In this document: in pieces, positions 8,971 to 17,540 of the stretch
Layout of the letters: every line of letters begins with the position of its first letter
How positions within the stretch are numbered: position 1 is the stretch's first letter
NCBI RefSeq assembly: GCF_000374125.1
Contig: NZ_KB893625.1
Location: forward strand, 459,649-523,648
DNA length: 64,000 nt
Reading direction: 5' to 3'
Source of the DNA: Niabella aurantiaca DSM 17617
GTDB taxonomy: Bacteria > Bacteroidota > Bacteroidia > Chitinophagales > Chitinophagaceae
Notes under the pieces: generated by a model
Databases searched by the model: none
What the model was told of the DNA's origin: nothing
Seen by the model: the letters and a program-made list of their open reading frames with translations, nothing else
Made by a program: the position numbers and the translations under genes

Positions 8971-11900
8971 ATGAAGTATTTATTGTTGCTGTTAGCAATC
9001 TGTATTGCTATCTGTCAGGGGAAAGGATTTGCGCAACAGACGGATCCGTTAAAAAGGGTAAAGGGGATTGTACAGGACCAGCTGAATACACCCGTGCAAA
9101 ATGCAAGTGTACAGGTAAAAGGCGGCACCACAGGAACGCTTACGGATAAGGACGGCGCATTCAGTATCACGGTTTCCGGTGAACAGCCGGTGTTGTTATT
9201 CTCTGCCGTCGGCTACCAGGCACAGGAGATACAGGTAACGGGTGATTCGAGTTTGATCGTAACCCTGCTGCCGGCGGCGGCCAACGCCCTGGAAGAGGTG
9301 GTAGTGGTTGGATACGGTACTCAGAAGAAGTCATCGTTAACGGGAGCGGTGTCTTCCATCAAAGGAGAGGATATCCGGACCACCAAAAATGAAAATCCGC
9401 AGAATATGCTGACCGGTAAAGTACCGGGTGTGCGCATCGTTCAAAAAAGTGCGGAGCCCGGGGCCTTCAATAATGTGTTCGATATACGGGGCTTTGGATC
9501 TCCTTTGATTATCATTGATGGCGTTCCCCGCTCCAATGCCGATTTTCAGCGGATGAACGCGAACGATATTGAGGACATTTCGGTATTAAAAGATGCTTCT
9601 GCTGCAATATACGGTGTGCGTTCGGCAAACGGGGTCGTGCTGATCACTACAAAAAAAGGGCATAACAATGAAAGTGTACTTTCTTACGATGGAAACTTTA
9701 CCTGGCAGTTTCCCTCGGGGTTACCCAAGACGGTGGATATTTATCAGTACCTGACCTTGCGCAATGAAGCTGCGCGCCATGCGATCATCGGCGGACCGGG
9801 CAGCCTTGTGTACGGAGACGACGTATTTGAAGAATACCGGACGGGGAAACGAAAGAGCTATGAATGGTACCCGCTGGTTTTTGGAAAGTCTGCGCCCCAA
9901 TCCCAGCACAATTTAAGCGCAACCGGTGGCAATGAGAAGTTCCAGTATTATATCGGAGGCGGGTATCAGAACCAGGGAAGCTTTTTCCGGACCAATGATC
10001 TGAACTACAACCGGTATAATCTGCGAACAAGCATCACCGCAAAAATTGCCAAAAGGTTTACGCTGGATGCCGGTGTAAACCTGATCACAGAAACGATCAA
10101 CCAACCCTATCAGAGCGCCTGGTGGATCATACGCGGTTTCTGGAGGCAGGGCCCCCAGATCGCCCCTTATGCCAATGATGACCCTTCCAAACCCTATCAT
10201 GGACTGATCGAAGGCGATAACCCCATCTCTTTCATGAGCAAGGATATCAGCGGGTACCGGGTATATAAGAACAGCTGGGTGCAGCCCGTGCTGAGTTTGC
10301 GCTATGATATCCCCGCGGTAACCGGGCTCTATGCCAAAACGCTCTTCAGCTACGATTATTCCATCTCCAACCGGAACTATTTTCAAAAAGAATACAAACA
10401 ATACCGCTATGACGATGCCGCACAGGAATTTTTGCCTCCCTTTGTAAGACAATCCCCCGACCGGATAACGCGCGAAGCCTATTTTTATTCCCAACTCTTA
10501 AGCCAGACCTCTTTAAACTACAGCCGGCTTTTTAACAGCCTGCACAAGATAGACGGTGCGCTGATTTGGGAAACCCAAAAAAGGGAAGGGGATAATTTTA
10601 TCGCACAAAGGGACCTGGCGCTGCCGCTGCCCTATTTGTTTGCAGGTGTGCCGCTTAACCAGGAGGCAAAAATGAACACCGGTTCCGGGGATCTTTATGA
10701 GTTTACAAACCTGGGGCTGGCCGGCCGGATCAATTATGCGTTCAACAATAAATACCTGGCAGAATTCCTTTTCCGGTATGATGGGTCATCCAAGTTCAAC
10801 GGGGGATATCAATGGGGATTCTTTCCCGGGGGATCCATCGGCTGGCGGCTTTCGGAAGAAAATTTTATTAAGAATGCAACAGCACTGGCATTCATCAAAC
10901 AGTTAAAGCTGCGTGCTTCTTACGGGGTGATGGGTGATGACGGAGCGGCGGCCTATCAATGGGCAAGTGGCTATAACTACCCGTCGGGTACCGATGCCCG
11001 GAACTTTACCGGGGGGTATATTTTTGACGGCAACTTTATTGCCAGTGCCAGTAACAAGGGCATCCCCAATACGGAGATCACCTGGTACACCTCGCAATCG
11101 TTCGATGCCGGTGTTGATTTCCTCGGCTGGGATGGGTTGCTGGGTTTTACATTTGATTATTTTCAACGGAAAAGGGAAGGACTGCTGGCAAAAAGAAATG
11201 GCGGCATTCCAACCGTTGTAGGGGCGGCGCTCCCCGATGAAAACATCAACAGCGATCTCAGCTTCGGGTATGATTTTGAGGTAACGCATAACCACCATAT
11301 TGGCGATCTGGCGTATAGTTTAAAGGGGATCTTTTCCTTTACCCGGGTAAAAGCGCTTTATGTGGAACGGGGTCCCAATGGCAGCTCTTACTGGAACTGG
11401 CGGAACAATCAGAACGATCGCCTCCAAAACATCTGGTGGGGCTATACGGGCAACGGAAGGTTCGAATCCTGGGACGATATCTGGAACAGCCCGGTATATA
11501 TCGGGCGGGGCACATTGCCCGGCGACTACCGTTATGAGGACTGGAACGGTGATGGGGAGATCAACGATCTGGACCGGCATCCCTTCCAGCTGAGCTCAAC
11601 TCCCTGGATCAACTATGGCTTCTCCGCCAGCTTTTCCTATAAAGGCGTCGATTTGTTCTTCCTGCTTCAGGGATCGGCCCTTTCAACCGTGCAGTACGTA
11701 GAGCAGTTGTTTCAGCCGTTATGGGGCAATAACGAGTCCGGGGCCATGGTACAGTTCATGGACCGGTGGCACCCACAGGATCCCCAGGCCGACCCCTATG
11801 ATCCCGCCACGGTGTGGGTACCCGGTTACTACGGCTACACCGGCACGCTGCCGGATGGCGGTTCTTCGTATAACTCGGTCAATGGTGCGTATCTCCGTCT

Positions 11901-12105
11901 GAAAACGGTGGAGCTGGGGTATGCGCTTCCGGAAAGGTGGCTGAAAACGCTGGGCGTAAAAAATACCCGTTTTTATGTAAACGGGTACAACCTGCTTACA
12001 AAAACAAAAGTGAAGTATATAGACCCGGAACATCCCAGCGACACATATGGTTACCTGTATCCGCTGAATAAGACGGTATCTGCCGGCTTAAACGTAACAT
12101 TCTAA
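8971..12105 (+). CDS. SusC/RagA-type TonB-dependent outer-membrane receptor 1
   Basis: A 1044-residue outer-membrane transporter for oligosaccharides, energised by TonB. Order of parts: signal peptide (residues 1-21, ending FAQ), carboxypeptidase-regulatory-like domain (about 30-105, VKGIVQDQLNTPVQNASV), the SusC linker EEVVVVGYGTQKKSSLTGAVSSI, the plug (IRGFGSPLIIIDGVPR) and a beta barrel to the end, closing in NVTF. It works as a lidded pair with the SusD protein encoded 12 bp downstream. First gene of a SusC-SusD-DUF3823-hydrolase operon. Confidence 0.95.
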   Translation: MKYLLLLLAICIAICQGKGFAQQTDPLKRVKGIVQDQLNTPVQNASVQVKGGTTGTLTDKDGAFSITVSGEQPVLLFSAVGYQAQEIQVTGDSSLIVTLLPAAANALEEVVVVGYGTQKKSSLTGAVSSIKGEDIRTTKNENPQNMLTGKVPGVRIVQKSAEPGAFNNVFDIRGFGSPLIIIDGVPRSNADFQRMNANDIEDISVLKDASAAIYGVRSANGVVLITTKKGHNNESVLSYDGNFTWQFPSGLPKTVDIYQYLTLRNEAARHAIIGGPGSLVYGDDVFEEYRTGKRKSYEWYPLVFGKSAPQSQHNLSATGGNEKFQYYIGGGYQNQGSFFRTNDLNYNRYNLRTSITAKIAKRFTLDAGVNLITETINQPYQSAWWIIRGFWRQGPQIAPYANDDPSKPYHGLIEGDNPISFMSKDISGYRVYKNSWVQPVLSLRYDIPAVTGLYAKTLFSYDYSISNRNYFQKEYKQYRYDDAAQEFLPPFVRQSPDRITREAYFYSQLLSQTSLNYSRLFNSLHKIDGALIWETQKREGDNFIAQRDLALPLPYLFAGVPLNQEAKMNTGSGDLYEFTNLGLAGRINYAFNNKYLAEFLFRYDGSSKFNGGYQWGFFPGGSIGWRLSEENFIKNATALAFIKQLKLRASYGVMGDDGAAAYQWASGYNYPSGTDARNFTGGYIFDGNFIASASNKGIPNTEITWYTSQSFDAGVDFLGWDGLLGFTFDYFQRKREGLLAKRNGGIPTVVGAALPDENINSDLSFGYDFEVTHNHHIGDLAYSLKGIFSFTRVKALYVERGPNGSSYWNWRNNQNDRLQNIWWGYTGNGRFESWDDIWNSPVYIGRGTLPGDYRYEDWNGDGEINDLDRHPFQLSSTPWINYGFSASFSYKGVDLFFLLQGSALSTVQYVEQLFQPLWGNNESGAMVQFMDRWHPQDPQADPYDPATVWVPGYYGYTGTLPDGGSSYNSVNGAYLRLKTVELGYALPERWLKTLGVKNTRFYVNGYNLLTKTKVKYIDPEHPSDTYGYLYPLNKTVSAGLNVTF

Positions 12106-12117
12106 AAAGCACGCTAT

Positions 12118-14178
12118 ATGAAACTGAAATATTTTTTGTTCATACTATTGGGGATCGGCAGTATTACGATCTCGTGTAAAAGCTACCTGGATGTGCCTCC
12201 TAAAAATATTGTGAACGAATCGGATCTTTTCTCCAATTCGAAAGGAATGTCCTTATACCTGTCGCGTATGTACAGCCAGATGCCTTTTGAAGATTTTAAG
12301 TATTCACCGGCGCGGCAGTTCTTTGACGACTGGCTCGTTACGCCCGGTACCAACGAAGGGTCTTCCCTGGGAAGGGATGCAGGGGAAGCAATGACATCTG
12401 AAGGCTGGGCCCGCAATGGCGCTTATTGGGTACGGGCATTTAATTTGTTGAGGGATGCCAATACCCTTCTGGAGAATTTACCCGCCTTTAAAACGAATTT
12501 TACCGATGCTGAGTTGAATGAATATATGGGGGAGGCGCATTTCGCCAGGGCAATGGTCTTTTATGCATTGGCAAAAAGGTATGGCGGAGTACCCCTGGTG
12601 ACCAAAGTGCTGAAATACCCGGAGAACCCCGCTGCACAGTTAGAAATACCCCGGTCAACTGAAGAAGAAACGTGGAACCAGGTGCTGGCCGATTTTGACG
12701 AAGCTGTCGGGCTGCTGCCCGAAACCAGCCCGGTTAAAGGATATGCCAATAAGTATGTGGCGCTTGGGTTTAAATCGGAGGCCATGCTGTTTGCCGGGTC
12801 GGTGGCCAAATACAACCGGATCACGGGGTTTGGCCAGAAAACGAAAGTGCGGGTGATCGGGTTTGATCCGGCAACTGCCGCCGCTACCTCCAAAAAATAT
12901 TTTACGGAGGCCTATAAAGCGGCCGATGCCATTATCCAGTCCGGAAAATATTCCCTGTACAAAAAGAAATGGGCGGCCAATGATAAAGAAGCACAGTACC
13001 AGAATATGGTGGATATGTTTTTTGACGCTTCCAGTACCGAAAATATCTATACCAAAGATTACAAATACCCCGACCTGCCGCATGGGTATGATGCCTATAA
13101 CATTCCACGGCAGCTCATGGGGGGAAATGGTTATTCGGCAGGCAACTGCCCGACCCTGGATTTTGTAGAGCTGTTCGACGGGTTCCCGAAAAACCCGGAC
13201 GGTACGATTAAAGTGCTCGATGCCCAGGGAAAATATGTTTTATACGACAAGGTAACGGACCTCTTTGCAAATGCAGAGCCGCGGCTGCGGGCCAATGTTA
13301 TTTTGCCCGGCGATGTGTTCAAGCAAGAGGCAATAGAGATACGCCGGGGTATCTTTACCGGAAGTGTCGCCGGCGGGATCGCTCCGCTGCGGGTCGTGAA
13401 CGGTGCAACGGATTATTCATTTGGAGGACCACAAACCTACAACCAGGTGGATGCTTACACGGCAAAGGGCGCATTTTCCGGAAAGAAGTCCTTATTTCTT
13501 TCGCAAAACGGCACCTCCCATGAAGTGGTTACCTTGTTGGATGGATCGAAGATGAATGCCGGCGGTAAAAGCGGTCCGTTCGGAAATTCGGATATGACTG
13601 CAGCATTTACGGGGTTTGTTGTCCGGAAATGGTTAAACCCCAACATGCCGCAGGCCCTGGTGCTGGAAGCGAGGTCGGACCAGTCTTTTATCCTGATGCG
13701 CTATGCTGAAGTGTTGCTGAATGCAGCAGAAGCTGCATCGGAACTGATGCTGGCAGGCGAAACAACTTCAGAAGGCGATGATTTGCAAACGGTGGCCTAT
13801 AACGCCGTTAAAGAGATCCGGGAACGGGCGGGTGCCAACCCGCTTGCCGGAGCGGGAGATGTGCTGGGGATACCCGGCCGGAACCTGATCCGGAAAGAAC
13901 GCCGGAAAGAGCTGGCGTTTGAACACAAGATCCTTTGGGATATACGCAGGTGGCGCACGCAGCACTCCGATGTGCTGAATGGTTTTACTCAGGCAGACGG
14001 GGCCTATTACAGGGGGCTTTATCCGTTTTACGCTTCTGCGGTCAACAAATACTTTTTTGATGCGGGGTTTGAAGAAGCCCGGAAGCGTTTCCGCATCACG
14101 GAGCAGGAATATTACTTCATGATCCCTTCAGGCGAGGTAACAAAGAGCCCGGTTATTGATCAGCAACCCGGCAGATAA
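12118..14178 (+). CDS. SusD/RagB-type surface glycan-binding lipoprotein 1
   Basis: A 686-residue lipoprotein with signal and lipobox (ITISC, Cys at residue 20). It forms the extracellular lid over SusC and binds the glycan. The SusD N-terminus (KSYLDVPPKNIVNESDLF), the TPR-like helices (GEAHFARAMVFYALAKRYGGVPLV) and the C-terminal RKERRKELAFEHKILWDIRRW are typical. It is longer than average SusD proteins (about 500-600), with extra sequence around residues 350-500. Confidence 0.94.
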   Translation: MKLKYFLFILLGIGSITISCKSYLDVPPKNIVNESDLFSNSKGMSLYLSRMYSQMPFEDFKYSPARQFFDDWLVTPGTNEGSSLGRDAGEAMTSEGWARNGAYWVRAFNLLRDANTLLENLPAFKTNFTDAELNEYMGEAHFARAMVFYALAKRYGGVPLVTKVLKYPENPAAQLEIPRSTEEETWNQVLADFDEAVGLLPETSPVKGYANKYVALGFKSEAMLFAGSVAKYNRITGFGQKTKVRVIGFDPATAAATSKKYFTEAYKAADAIIQSGKYSLYKKKWAANDKEAQYQNMVDMFFDASSTENIYTKDYKYPDLPHGYDAYNIPRQLMGGNGYSAGNCPTLDFVELFDGFPKNPDGTIKVLDAQGKYVLYDKVTDLFANAEPRLRANVILPGDVFKQEAIEIRRGIFTGSVAGGIAPLRVVNGATDYSFGGPQTYNQVDAYTAKGAFSGKKSLFLSQNGTSHEVVTLLDGSKMNAGGKSGPFGNSDMTAAFTGFVVRKWLNPNMPQALVLEARSDQSFILMRYAEVLLNAAEAASELMLAGETTSEGDDLQTVAYNAVKEIRERAGANPLAGAGDVLGIPGRNLIRKERRKELAFEHKILWDIRRWRTQHSDVLNGFTQADGAYYRGLYPFYASAVNKYFFDAGFEEARKRFRITEQEYYFMIPSGEVTKSPVIDQQPGR

Positions 14179-14203
14179 CTGAAAATTATATAAAAGACAA
14201 AGT

Positions 14204-15022
14204 ATGAAAAGAACGCTTTATATCATAGGAGGACTTATCCTTTTGGCGGGGACGGATGCCTGCACCAAGCTGGATAATTACCCGGAGCCCAAAGAAACGC
14301 TGAAAGGAACGGTGGTAGATGTGGCTACCGGCGAGCCGGTGTTGACGGACCAGGGCAGTGAGGGTACAAGGGTACGCATGCGCGAGCTTACCTGGACCGC
14401 ATCCGAACCCGAGAATCTTGATTTTTTTTGTATGAAGGAGGGCATTTTCCAGAATACAAAAGTGTTCCAGGGCACGTATAATGTACGGGTGGACGGTGCA
14501 TTCATCCCATTGGTGCGCCTGAATGCCGACGGCGATACACTGGCCAATGAATCGAAGACCCTGGAGATCAAAGGGGTAACCGAGCTGGAGTTTAAGGTAC
14601 AGCCGTTTCTTAAGCTGGAATGGGTAGGTACGCCTTCCGTGGCGAACGGGAAGGTGACTGCCACAGTAAAAGTAACAAGAGCCGTAAGCCCGGCAGATTT
14701 TAAGGCAAAGATCGGCCCCATGGGTAATTACAGCGACGATGAACTGAACGAGATGCTGCAGGTTACCGACGTGCGGCTATTTGTGAGCCAGGTGCCCTAT
14801 GTGGGTTACCGTGAATGGGATAACCGGTATTCGACGATCGTTAATTACGCGGGCAATGCGTTTGAGGCGCTCCTGGGCCAGCCGGTAACCATTACAACAC
14901 AAGGTACGATCCCCGCGGGCAGGACCGTATTTATAAGGGCTGCCGCAAGGATTAATTATGCCACCGAAAATATCAAGCGACATAATTACAATGCTGCGGT
15001 AAGGGTCGATATTCCCCGATGA
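14204..15022 (+). CDS. DUF3823 lipoprotein of a SusCD operon
   Basis: A 272-residue predicted lipoprotein (signal to about residue 19, Cys20 in TDACTKLDNYPEPKETLKG). The start and the following carboxypeptidase-regulatory-like segment (LKGTVVDVATGEPVLTD) match the DUF3823 family, usually encoded directly after SusC and SusD. Probably an accessory surface glycan-binding or scaffold protein. Gap to susD is 25 bp, same operon. Confidence 0.82.
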   Translation: MKRTLYIIGGLILLAGTDACTKLDNYPEPKETLKGTVVDVATGEPVLTDQGSEGTRVRMRELTWTASEPENLDFFCMKEGIFQNTKVFQGTYNVRVDGAFIPLVRLNADGDTLANESKTLEIKGVTELEFKVQPFLKLEWVGTPSVANGKVTATVKVTRAVSPADFKAKIGPMGNYSDDELNEMLQVTDVRLFVSQVPYVGYREWDNRYSTIVNYAGNAFEALLGQPVTITTQGTIPAGRTVFIRAAARINYATENIKRHNYNAAVRVDIPR

Positions 15023-15055
15023 CCCGGCTGCAGATGATAAAAATATTTTAGCGTA

Positions 15056-17191
15056 ATGAAACGTATTTTGCTTTTTTGTTCTTTGTGCATCAACAGTATC
15101 TATGCACAGGAAAAGACCGCCTTCCAGATCGCTGCCCCCTGGAATGCGGCCTATGATGTACGGTCGGATGTTGCTATTGTATACGGGGTCAATGATGCCG
15201 GCGGCAACTTTGAGGAACGGGTAAAGGGATGGCGGGACAAAGGATACCGGGTACATTTTATGACGGGTATCGCCTGGGGGCAGTACCAGGATTATTTTAA
15301 AGGCCGCTTTGACGGGAAGTCGCATTTTGACGAAGGACAGGTGCAGCGGAACGGCGACACGATCTGGCACGGCAGGGACGTGCCTTACATTGTACCGTCG
15401 CAAAATTATCTGAACTATATTAAAACCCATTTGAAACGCGCCATTGATGCCGGCGTTACCGCCATTCACCTGGAAGAACCGGAGTTTTGGGCAAGGGCAG
15501 GCTACAGCGCGGCCTTTAAAAAGGAATGGCAGCAGTACTACGGCTCGGCGTGGCGCCCCCAGCATGAATCTCCGGAAGCCACTTACCTGTCTTCCAAACT
15601 CAAATATCACCTGTATCTGAATGCTCTGAAAGAGGCTTTTTCCTATGTAAAGAGCTATGCCAAAAGCCAGGGAAAAGTGGTGCGTTGCTATGTGCCTACC
15701 CATTCGCTGCTGAACTATTCTTCCTGGCGGATCGTAAGCCCGGAAGCAAGCCTGGCCTCCCTGAAAGATATGGATGGCTACATCGCACAGGTATGGACCG
15801 GCACCTCCCGGGAGCCGGTCTATTACAAGGGGGTAAAAAAAGAGCGGGTATTTGAGAACGCCTTCCTGGAATACGGCTCCATGGTTTCCATGACGGCGCC
15901 CACCGGAAAAAAGATGTTCTTCCTCACTGATCCCATAGAAGACTGGCCGCGTACCTGGGACGACTATAAAAAAAATTACCAGGCTACCTTTACCGCGCAG
16001 CTGCTGTATCCCACGGTAGCAGATTACGAGGTAATGCCCTGGCCCAACCGGATCTACCTCGGGCGGTTTAAGCTGGAAAACGATACCGTCCGGCATCCTA
16101 TTTCAAAAGCTTATGCCACGCAGATGCAGGTAATGGTGAATGCGTTAAATGAAATGCCATTGTCCTCCAATAAGATCAGCGGCAGTCATGGCATTGGCAT
16201 CCTGGTTTCGAATTCCATGATGTTCCAGCGTTTTCCCACGCATGCCGGGTATGAAGATCCCCAGCTTTCAAACTTTTATGGGATGGCCCTGCCTTTATTA
16301 AAGAATGGCATACCGGTTGAAACGGTGCATATGGAAAACCTGGAGAACAGCAATACCCTGAAGAACATCCGGGTGCTGGTAATGAGCTATGCCAACATGA
16401 AGCCGTTAAAGCAGCAGTATCATGAGGCGTTGGCCCGGTGGGTGCGGGCAGGGGGAATATTGATCTATTACGGGCGCGACAATGATCCTTTTCAGACGGT
16501 AAAGGAATGGTGGAACAGTAACGGGTTGCAGTATAAAGCGCCTTCGGAAGACCTGTTCCGGTTGTTAAATATCGGGGAAGGACAGCAGGGGTTTGTAAAA
16601 GCGGGTAAGGGTTGGGTGGCCGTGAACCGGATGGATCCGAAAGAGCTGGTATTGGAGGCGGGGCAGGACGAGGCATTCCTGCAGCTGGTAGCGCAGGCGT
16701 ACAGCCGGTACGCGCATGCGGGGGAGCTGGAAATGAAAAATCATTTCCTGTTAAAGCGGGGCCCTTATGTGATCGCAGCAACGCTGGATGAAAGCACCGG
16801 CCCGCAACCGTTGACCATTGACGGTCCGGTGGTGGATCTGTTTGATCCGGAGTTACCCGTTTTAGCGCGCAAGGAGGTTTTGCCCGGGCAGCAGGCCTTT
16901 TTATACGATCTGAAAACCATCAAAAAAGGCCGGCCAAAGATCCTGGCAGCTGCGGGGCGGGCCTATAATGAATCTTATCAGCGCGGGCAATACAGCTTCC
17001 TGTTGAAGAGTCCCACCGGTACGGTGAATGTGATGCGGATCTACCTGCCATCGGCCCCGGGTGCCGTTACCCTTACAAAGAATGGTGCAGCCACAGCGCT
17101 GTTGAAAAAGGACTGGGATGCCGGTTCCCATACGTTATTGCTTCAGTTTGATAATGACAGCGAGGGCATCCGGGTGGCCATACAGTTGTAG
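15056..17191 (+). CDS. Secreted glycosidase-like protein of unassigned family
   Basis: 711 residues with signal peptide (to about residue 18, NSIYAQ). I cannot assign a named family. Residues about 30-360 look like a (beta/alpha)8 barrel of GH42/GH-A style: AGVTAIHLEEPEFWARAGYS (about 138-157) puts a Glu at the end of a strand as a candidate acid/base, and later segments (VMPWPNRIYLGR, IGILVSNSMMFQRFP) resemble the barrel end and a GATase-like trimerisation domain as in GH42 enzymes (about 375-520, LARWVRAGGILIYYGRD). A beta-sandwich C-terminus follows. Last gene of the first SusCD operon, 33 bp after the DUF3823 gene, so it should act on the glycan imported by that system. Confidence 0.6.
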   Translation: MKRILLFCSLCINSIYAQEKTAFQIAAPWNAAYDVRSDVAIVYGVNDAGGNFEERVKGWRDKGYRVHFMTGIAWGQYQDYFKGRFDGKSHFDEGQVQRNGDTIWHGRDVPYIVPSQNYLNYIKTHLKRAIDAGVTAIHLEEPEFWARAGYSAAFKKEWQQYYGSAWRPQHESPEATYLSSKLKYHLYLNALKEAFSYVKSYAKSQGKVVRCYVPTHSLLNYSSWRIVSPEASLASLKDMDGYIAQVWTGTSREPVYYKGVKKERVFENAFLEYGSMVSMTAPTGKKMFFLTDPIEDWPRTWDDYKKNYQATFTAQLLYPTVADYEVMPWPNRIYLGRFKLENDTVRHPISKAYATQMQVMVNALNEMPLSSNKISGSHGIGILVSNSMMFQRFPTHAGYEDPQLSNFYGMALPLLKNGIPVETVHMENLENSNTLKNIRVLVMSYANMKPLKQQYHEALARWVRAGGILIYYGRDNDPFQTVKEWWNSNGLQYKAPSEDLFRLLNIGEGQQGFVKAGKGWVAVNRMDPKELVLEAGQDEAFLQLVAQAYSRYAHAGELEMKNHFLLKRGPYVIAATLDESTGPQPLTIDGPVVDLFDPELPVLARKEVLPGQQAFLYDLKTIKKGRPKILAAAGRAYNESYQRGQYSFLLKSPTGTVNVMRIYLPSAPGAVTLTKNGAATALLKKDWDAGSHTLLLQFDNDSEGIRVAIQL

Positions 17192-17487
17192 CTTTTTAAA
17201 AAATAATGTTACGGGGGATGCATGAAACGTCCTTTATACTTTCTCAATAATGTCCGGCCGGCCGTATTAAAAAAAAGTATTGTAGTGAAACTCTTAAAAG
17301 AGAATGGTTGACACCCGCTTCCGCCGGTGCCTGTGCAGTAAGAACTGATGCATAGACCCCTTCCCGCTTTCCCGTCTAAGGATAGATTCGCTGCTTTTGA
17401 GCCGGGTCTTTCCTGGATACTTTTCGAAGCTGCGCCGCTGCCGGACTGCTTTGAAGATGCAATGCGGCTGCTCTGATCCGAGAATTG

Positions 17488-17519
17488 TTTGGTACCTTCA
17501 AACATTGTCCATAAGTTTG
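17488..17519 (+). promoter_or_regulatory. Promoter of GH172-a
   Basis: TTTG at 17488-17491 and TAAGTTTG at 17512-17519, 20 bp apart, fit the phylum's promoter pattern. Transcription should start about 10-20 bp before the ATG at 17541. The rest of the 349-bp gap after the previous gene shows nothing recognisable. Confidence 0.6.
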
Positions 17520-17533
17520 CTTTAACGATTAAA
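17520..17533. promoter_or_regulatory. LacI-type operator CTTTAACGATTAAA
   Basis: A near-palindromic 14-mer (arms TTTAA/TTAAA around CG) begins right after the -7 element and covers the probable transcription start. The same motif is upstream of GH172-b, SusC-2 and the aquaporin. LacI regulator 2, encoded just downstream, is the obvious candidate to bind. Confidence 0.6.
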
Positions 17534-17540
17534 TTGGCAT

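Noticed and set aside
14777-16096. 439-codon open frame opposite the glycosidase-like gene
   Set aside because: Spans the DUF3823 end and the next gene on the other strand and has no recognisable domain; explained by codon bias of the real genes.
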